This document shows positions 59,325 to 64,000 of a DNA stretch of 64,000 nucleotides, in pieces. How positions within the stretch are numbered: position 1 is the first letter of the stretch; each line of letters opens with the position of its first letter. Source of the stretch: Ctenosaura bakeri (Eukaryota; Chordata; Lepidosauria; Squamata; Iguanidae). The position numbers were made by a program, and so were the translations under genes. The DNA lies in assembly GCA_948474755.1 (NCBI GenBank), contig CAOLHI010000651.1, forward strand, positions 682,001 to 746,000, read 5' to 3'. The notes beneath the pieces were generated by a model. The model was not told the origin of the DNA. It worked only from the letters and a program-made list of their open reading frames with translations, and made no database searches.

Positions 59325-59480
59325 GCCTACTGCAGCTCAGTGGTGTAACATAACCTCTTCATGTTGCAGGTTCCAGGTTGAATCTCTGATATCTCTAGTT
59401 AACAGTCTTGGGAGAACAGGGGTGGAGAGACCCTAGCATGAGACTCTAGAGAGAGTACTTGTCTGAAGCTATATAGACTC
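59325..59480 (+). mobile_element. tRNA-headed SINE of the 'ccaggttgaatctctggcatctc' type
   Basis: CTCAGTGGTGTAACATAACC (A-box-like) and GGTTCCAGGTTGAATCTCTG (B-box) form a tRNA-like head. The body (AGTCTTGGGAGAAC, then GAGACTCTAGAGAG) resembles the body of the 5S-headed SINE copies at 35.3 and 48.3 kb in inverse orientation. Confidence 0.55.
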
Positions 59481-60424
59481 ATTTAAGATTGCTTCCCATA
59501 TCCTTCTTTTTAACTTTTGCAGATTAATTATATGTTTTCACAATCATGACTGTCCCCATTTGTCTGTTTCATGAACCAAATGTGGTTTGATTGTGATGAC
59601 TCAGCAGCTAAACTCAGGGTGGGTTTTGGTTGCTGACTGCCAGCTGATAATTTGATAATATAGACAATCTAACCAGCCTGTAGAGTTTCCCATGTGTTTT
59701 TAGACTTTACTGTTTGTCTGATCTACACCCTTGCGACCACAACTGAAACACAAACCATGTCTTCCCGTGGTGTGGACAGCAGATGCAGCCCATCAGCAGG
59801 AAGAGGTCATACCTCACACAGACAAAGCTGTACTTACAGTGTGTGTGTTTTGGAAGTTCATATTTTTATATTGGTTATTTCATGTTGATCGTATGTATTT
59901 ACATGTGGAAGGTAGTCAATAGTGAGAACACATTTGGTTGGATAAAGAAAATAATTGTGCTTATTTAAAAATTTACTAAGATTGTATCATGCTAGCAGGA
60001 ATGTGTATTCAGTGTAGAAATGCCATCAAATTCATTTGGACTGTGTATTACTGGAGAAAACTGTTGGAGTGTCTGCCTAAAATGTATATAAAGAAATTCC
60101 AGCAGACTCTTTTTTCTCTTGAGAAAAAGAAAATCTTTTCAAGAGTATTTTGCCTTTTTAGTTGCACAATTTACATCTACCCCATCCCAAACCTGCTGTA
60201 TTAGGCCCATGTTGTTTTGTTATATTTTACTGTGTATATCCATCTCGTAAACTGCTATGGCCCAGTGGCTAAGAGACTAAATTGCAAACTTAATCACCGC
60301 ATCAAATCTTTCCTCTATTTGGAATAGTACAGGCTTAAGTAAGCCATTAGGCTGAGCCTCAGATGCCCACTCCCATCTATGCTATGGCTATAATAGGCAT
60401 TATTGACCTAATTTACAAGATAAG
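59481..60424. other. No feature seen
   Basis: AT-rich unique-looking sequence. Confidence 0.45.
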
Positions 60425-60780
60425 CCAGTGTGGGCAATTGTATGGAGGATGAGAGCCATTCTGTTCCCACCACCCTGGCAAGTAAAATAGTAGCTCACAA
60501 CCTAACCAGGAGTGATACTGCTTCAGGTTTGGACTGAAAACCAATCTGTATTTGGGGGTTCTCTTGCATTTTATGGGGTCCCAAATTGCCATGTTTGTGT
60601 AGTGGTTTGGACAATTTTGTGCTGATTTGCGCTGGAAAACCAACCAGGTTTTTTTTTGTAAAAAGTTGGGGTTTGCAGGGGTTTTGTGAGTCTCCTAGGG
60701 GGTTTGTGGGGCTGTAAGATTGGGGAAGGGGAGGGCCACATTCTTCCTGTGAATTTTCCTAACCCATGCTGTGAAAACAA
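60425..60780 (+). repeat. Unclassified ~350-bp interspersed repeat, copy B
   Basis: Diverged match to the reverse complement of 10003-10365. It includes GTGGGCAATTGTATGG, GCCATTCTGTTCCCACCACC and the end GGGCCACATTCTTCCTG. No coding frame. Confidence 0.5.
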
Positions 60781-61884
60781 GATCAGGTACTTGAAAGAGC
60801 ATTATTTAACTGGTAAGCATTGCTATTCTTCACATTCCTCTTTCTCCTCCTTTTTTCTTTTTTTGTGTAAAAATACACCTATGAGTGGGGACGTGACTCA
60901 TTTCTGCATCATGAACCACCATCTGAAGACCAGTGCTATATTTAATCCTTCCACATATGAATATGCATGACATCTGGCAGACAACAATAATTACATCGTC
61001 ATAACACAAACAAGAAGGCAAATTTACAGTACAATTTTTCATCCCCAGAATAATGTAAATATATGAATATACGCCATGGTGGTATTTTTCAGTCGTGCGA
61101 CCCTGATGTTGTGTTGCAGAGTTAGTCTGAAAAACAACTCTGCAGTGGTTTCTGTACAACCTTTCATAAAACCCTTTTTGACAAGGGAGATTCCACAATG
61201 GAAAGGGGCCTTATATTCTTTTATTGAACTCTTTTTGGGAAGATTTTTTTGTGAACACCCAGGCCGAGCCTGTTCATTATAAGGAAGGCTGATATAGTCT
61301 TTGTTATTTAGGGCATGACCTGTGAGCTAGAAGTTCCAGGTTTAAATCTCTCTTATGTTATCAAGCCGGTCCATCCATTTCATTGTCAGCCTCCACCATC
61401 TTACACAAAATCTGCATGGGAATAAAGCGCTAGTAGATGAACAGTCATGACATAGCAAACATTGTCTAAGAACAGGCATCTCCTTCTGTACCATACAAGA
61501 CTGAGGACAGTGTCACTTTTGAGAGAGCACCAATGGGCTGCATGGTTTATTTTTTTAAAAAAAATCTCATCACTCAATGAAACTGGAATACTCTTTAATC
61601 AGTTCAGTTCTGTCCACTGACAAATTAGACACTATTGTGGGAAAATATGTCCCCCAGGCCATGGCAATCTCCTTTGCTGCCATAGATTTCATCCAGCATG
61701 AAAAAGAATGCAAAAGAATCCTCCAAATTTGCTCAGAGTATTGGATGATCTCCCGGAGCAGTTTTGGGAGGGTGGAGGAAAAGTCCTGTTATATGAACAG
61801 ACATCTGTTTAGACATTGGGATAAGAAAGTAATTGGCTCCACCTTTTAGCCCTGATGACAAATACTGACTTAACATGCAGCATT
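60781..61884. other. No feature seen
   Basis: AT-rich unique-looking sequence. Confidence 0.45.
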
Positions 61885-61888
61885 GTTA

Positions 61889-62124
61889 ATGCAATGTGGT
61901 ATAGTGGTTTGAGCATTAGACTGTGACTATGGAGACCAAAGTTCAAATCCCCACTCAGCCATGGAAACCCACTGGCTGACCTTTGGTAAGTCACTTTCTC
62001 TCTCAGCCTCAAAGGGAGGCAATAGCAAATCCCCTCTGAACAAATCTTGCCAAGAAAACTCTGTGATAGGTTCGACTTAGGGTTGCCATAAGTTGGAAGT
62101 GCCTTGAAGGAACTCCACAGCAAC
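61889..62124 (+). mobile_element. Sauria-type tRNA SINE, best-preserved copy
   Basis: Head with GTGGTATAGTGGTTTGAGC (A-box) and GTTCAAATCCCC (B-box), then CATGGAAACCCACTGGCTGACC, a serine/leucine-poor noncoding body with CTCTGAACAAATCTTGCC, and the tail TTAGGGTTGCCATAAGTTGG. It is the most complete SINE in the window and is a Pol III-type retroposon mobilised by BovB. Confidence 0.9.
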
Positions 62125-62811
62125 ATTGTCATAAGGATTACTGGGATGATGTATTATGAAACTATTTCAGCACTTATGAAAATACTGCATAAAACTATGG
62201 AGTGGATCCAGAATCACACAGAGCAGGACTCCAAGAACTGGATGATCCCACTGGAGCTGAGGTGGGGTGGGAGGAATTATTTTCATTGATTCTTTCCCCA
62301 CAGCCCTCCTGCACGCCCCTAGAGATTTGCTTTAAAGCAGTACTATTCAAACTGGTGGTCTGTGGAGTGGTCTGCAAGCTATTAGCTGCTGCTGTACAGT
62401 GATTTCCCAAGAAAAAAACAAGAACATCTGAAGCCAATGAAGCACAATTATAGGACTGGTCAGTCCTCCAGATAACCTGAGAAGGTCTGCTCTAAAGGGT
62501 TGGGGGACCTTCCAGAAGACAATGTGAGATGATAATGGTGACTGCAGGAGGGAAGGCGGAATCAGTAAAATACACTAGCCTGCCTTCTTCCTCCATTTAG
62601 GAGCTTCTCCAGGATCTGAAAGAAGTCTTTTTCTTCACAGAGCTTGAGCTCTAAATCTAACCTAATACAGTGCTGTTGTTGGTAGATGTACCTCATGTTT
62701 AAGTTGTTCTTAGAGTTTAAATCTTTCACCTATCATCTTCCATTCATTTTGGCAATTATTAAAGAGCTTTAAAATGTTAGGGGGTAATAAGCTTGATTTT
62801 TGTTGGTTAAA
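62125..62811. other. No feature seen
   Basis: Overlapping ORFs at 62195-62437 on both strands show no motif. Confidence 0.45.
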
Positions 62812-62831
62812 ACACACACACACACACACAC
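62812..62831. repeat. (AC)n microsatellite
   Basis: About ten AC units. Confidence 0.95.
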
Positions 62832-62839
62832 CCTATTTC

Positions 62840-63070
62840 TTTCATTTCATTGGTCTCCTTGACCAATTGCCATGTTCAGAGCTCTCTCCTGAATCTCCTC
62901 CAAGTTGCTGACTGATGTCTTAGACAGCGCTGCCCAGAAATGAATGCAGCATTCCAACTGAGGTGTTATTAGCACTTAATGGAGCCAGGACAATTATTTC
63001 CTAAATCTTCACAACATCAGTGCAGCCGAAAACAGTGTTAAGCATCCTCTACCTCAACACATAATCACAG
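62840..63070 (-). mobile_element. Old CR1/L3-like LINE relic
   Basis: Read on the minus strand it contains the equivalents of 'cctcagttggaatgctgcattcatttctgggcagc' and 'ggagattcaggagagagc'. These correspond to the HLEYC-type C-terminal region of CR1-like LINEs. It is far more diverged than the other CR1 copies. Confidence 0.5.
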
Positions 63071-64000
63071 TTTTTAATATCCTAATCCTTAAATCAGAAG
63101 TGCAGCTGTCTATGTGGATCTTACACCTAGACATAGGAGTTCTTCTCTGTCATCGTTAAAATGCCTATGCACATGGGAGATTGAGATTGTATTGATTTAC
63201 CCCCATGCTATATTTGCCTGTTCCCTGTCTAACATGTGTGCAATTTCCCAGTCCAAACTGCATGCTGAGGTTTATGGTATAGGTATACATGCACTGGGCT
63301 ATATGTGTTTGCCCATATGTAAACATAAAATCAAATGTGTTAACTTCATGGTGGCTGTAATCGGCTGTGGTGTGTCTTTGAACAATGCTGGATTTAACAC
63401 AGATCACTACAAAACGTGCCTGGATTTCTCTTTGCACTGGTGTTACTAATTATCGCTTTTCACATATGCATACACTCATACATAAATAGGTGTGTACTCA
63501 ATTATTCTATTTGCAAAAAAGGGATATTTTATAGAGCTGTGTGATTCACAGTGTATTTCATGCCATATACCCATTCAGTCAAAATGGGAAAATAAGCTTG
63601 AGGATGTACTTGATTAAAAAAAAGAAAATTATTTGCCAGCCCTGTAGCACTGGACTGGCAGACTGACTGTTCTAAACTTACAGTAAGGACAGAACAAGAA
63701 ATGGGCATCTCTGTGTCAGATGGGACATTGTGGGGAACATGAATGGGAGGATGTTGCATTTATGTCCTACTTGTACAATTCCCATAGGGATCAGATTGGT
63801 CACTGTGGGATTAAATAGGCTTTTGGTTTGATGCAGCATAACTGTCTTAATATGAAAGTTTTGGCAGTTTTATGGGTTTTTTTGGTCAGGAAAGAGGCTT
63901 AATAAATGAATGATGCATTTTTACCTTTTTGGTCACCATCTGATATGATGAGTCAGAAATTTCTGACTTTAAATAACAATAACAATAGTGATAGGTAATA
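63071..64000. other. No gene seen
   Basis: A faint fragment of the 'tggtttgatgcagcataactgtcttaatat' repeat lies at 63800-63855. The rest is AT-rich. Confidence 0.45.

Noticed and set aside
61889..61960. Possible tRNA gene
   Set aside because: The A and B boxes belong to a SINE head; the sequence continues into the SINE body and tail and has no tRNA cloverleaf 3' end.
1..64000. CRISPR arrays, operons or other prokaryotic systems
   Set aside because: The repeat families, base composition and absence of compact genes show this is vertebrate nuclear DNA.

Overview
The window looks like nuclear DNA of a squamate reptile (lizard or snake, probably a lizard). The evidence is the repeat content: a DIRS-type tyrosine-recombinase retrotransposon, several CR1 LINEs with the (ATTCTATG)n-like 3' end, a relic of an RTE/BovB LINE, and several copies of a tRNA-derived SINE whose 3' tail resembles that of the BovB relic (the Sauria-SINE arrangement). 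I could not recognise a host protein-coding exon with confidence. Most of the window is AT-rich sequence with scattered repeats, as expected of a large intron or an intergenic region.

Region 1-5699 is the body and right end of a DIRS element on the plus strand. It holds gag (five frame breaks), reverse transcriptase/RNase H (three frame breaks and one stop codon), an apparently intact tyrosine recombinase ORF, an internal complementary region, and the right inverted terminal repeat. Its left end lies before base 1. It is CpG- and GC-rich, unlike the AT-rich flank that begins near 5700.

Region 5700-27000 is AT-rich with scattered repeats: (GTT)16, two Tigger-like nonautonomous DNA elements in opposite orientation, a GC-rich Tigger/pogo-like element, a 5'-truncated CR1 with a 408-codon open frame, SINE pieces, and a snap-back palindromic MITE with a 3-bp target duplication. 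Region 27000-36400 holds the BovB relic, a second tRNA-SINE type, a 5S-rRNA-derived SINE copy, and two more copies of the snap-back MITE.

Region 37500-46060 is the most nested part. A CR1 on the minus strand lies near two further CR1 copies arranged head to head; one of these is split by a 519-bp solo LTR with a perfect 5-bp target duplication. Another CR1 is split by a 424-bp DNA transposon with 11-bp perfect inverted ends and a 3-bp target duplication. Region 46060-64000 holds more SINEs, a possible broken coding relic on the minus strand near 49 kb, a TAAT-rich unique stretch near 50.5-51 kb that may be a conserved regulatory element, a palindromic pair of Penelope-type repeats with decayed hammerhead-ribozyme cores, an imperfect 80-90 bp tandem repeat, and a few weak exon-like segments.

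Coordinates of degraded repeats are read by eye and may be off by tens of bases. Family names rest on remembered family features, not on a database search.
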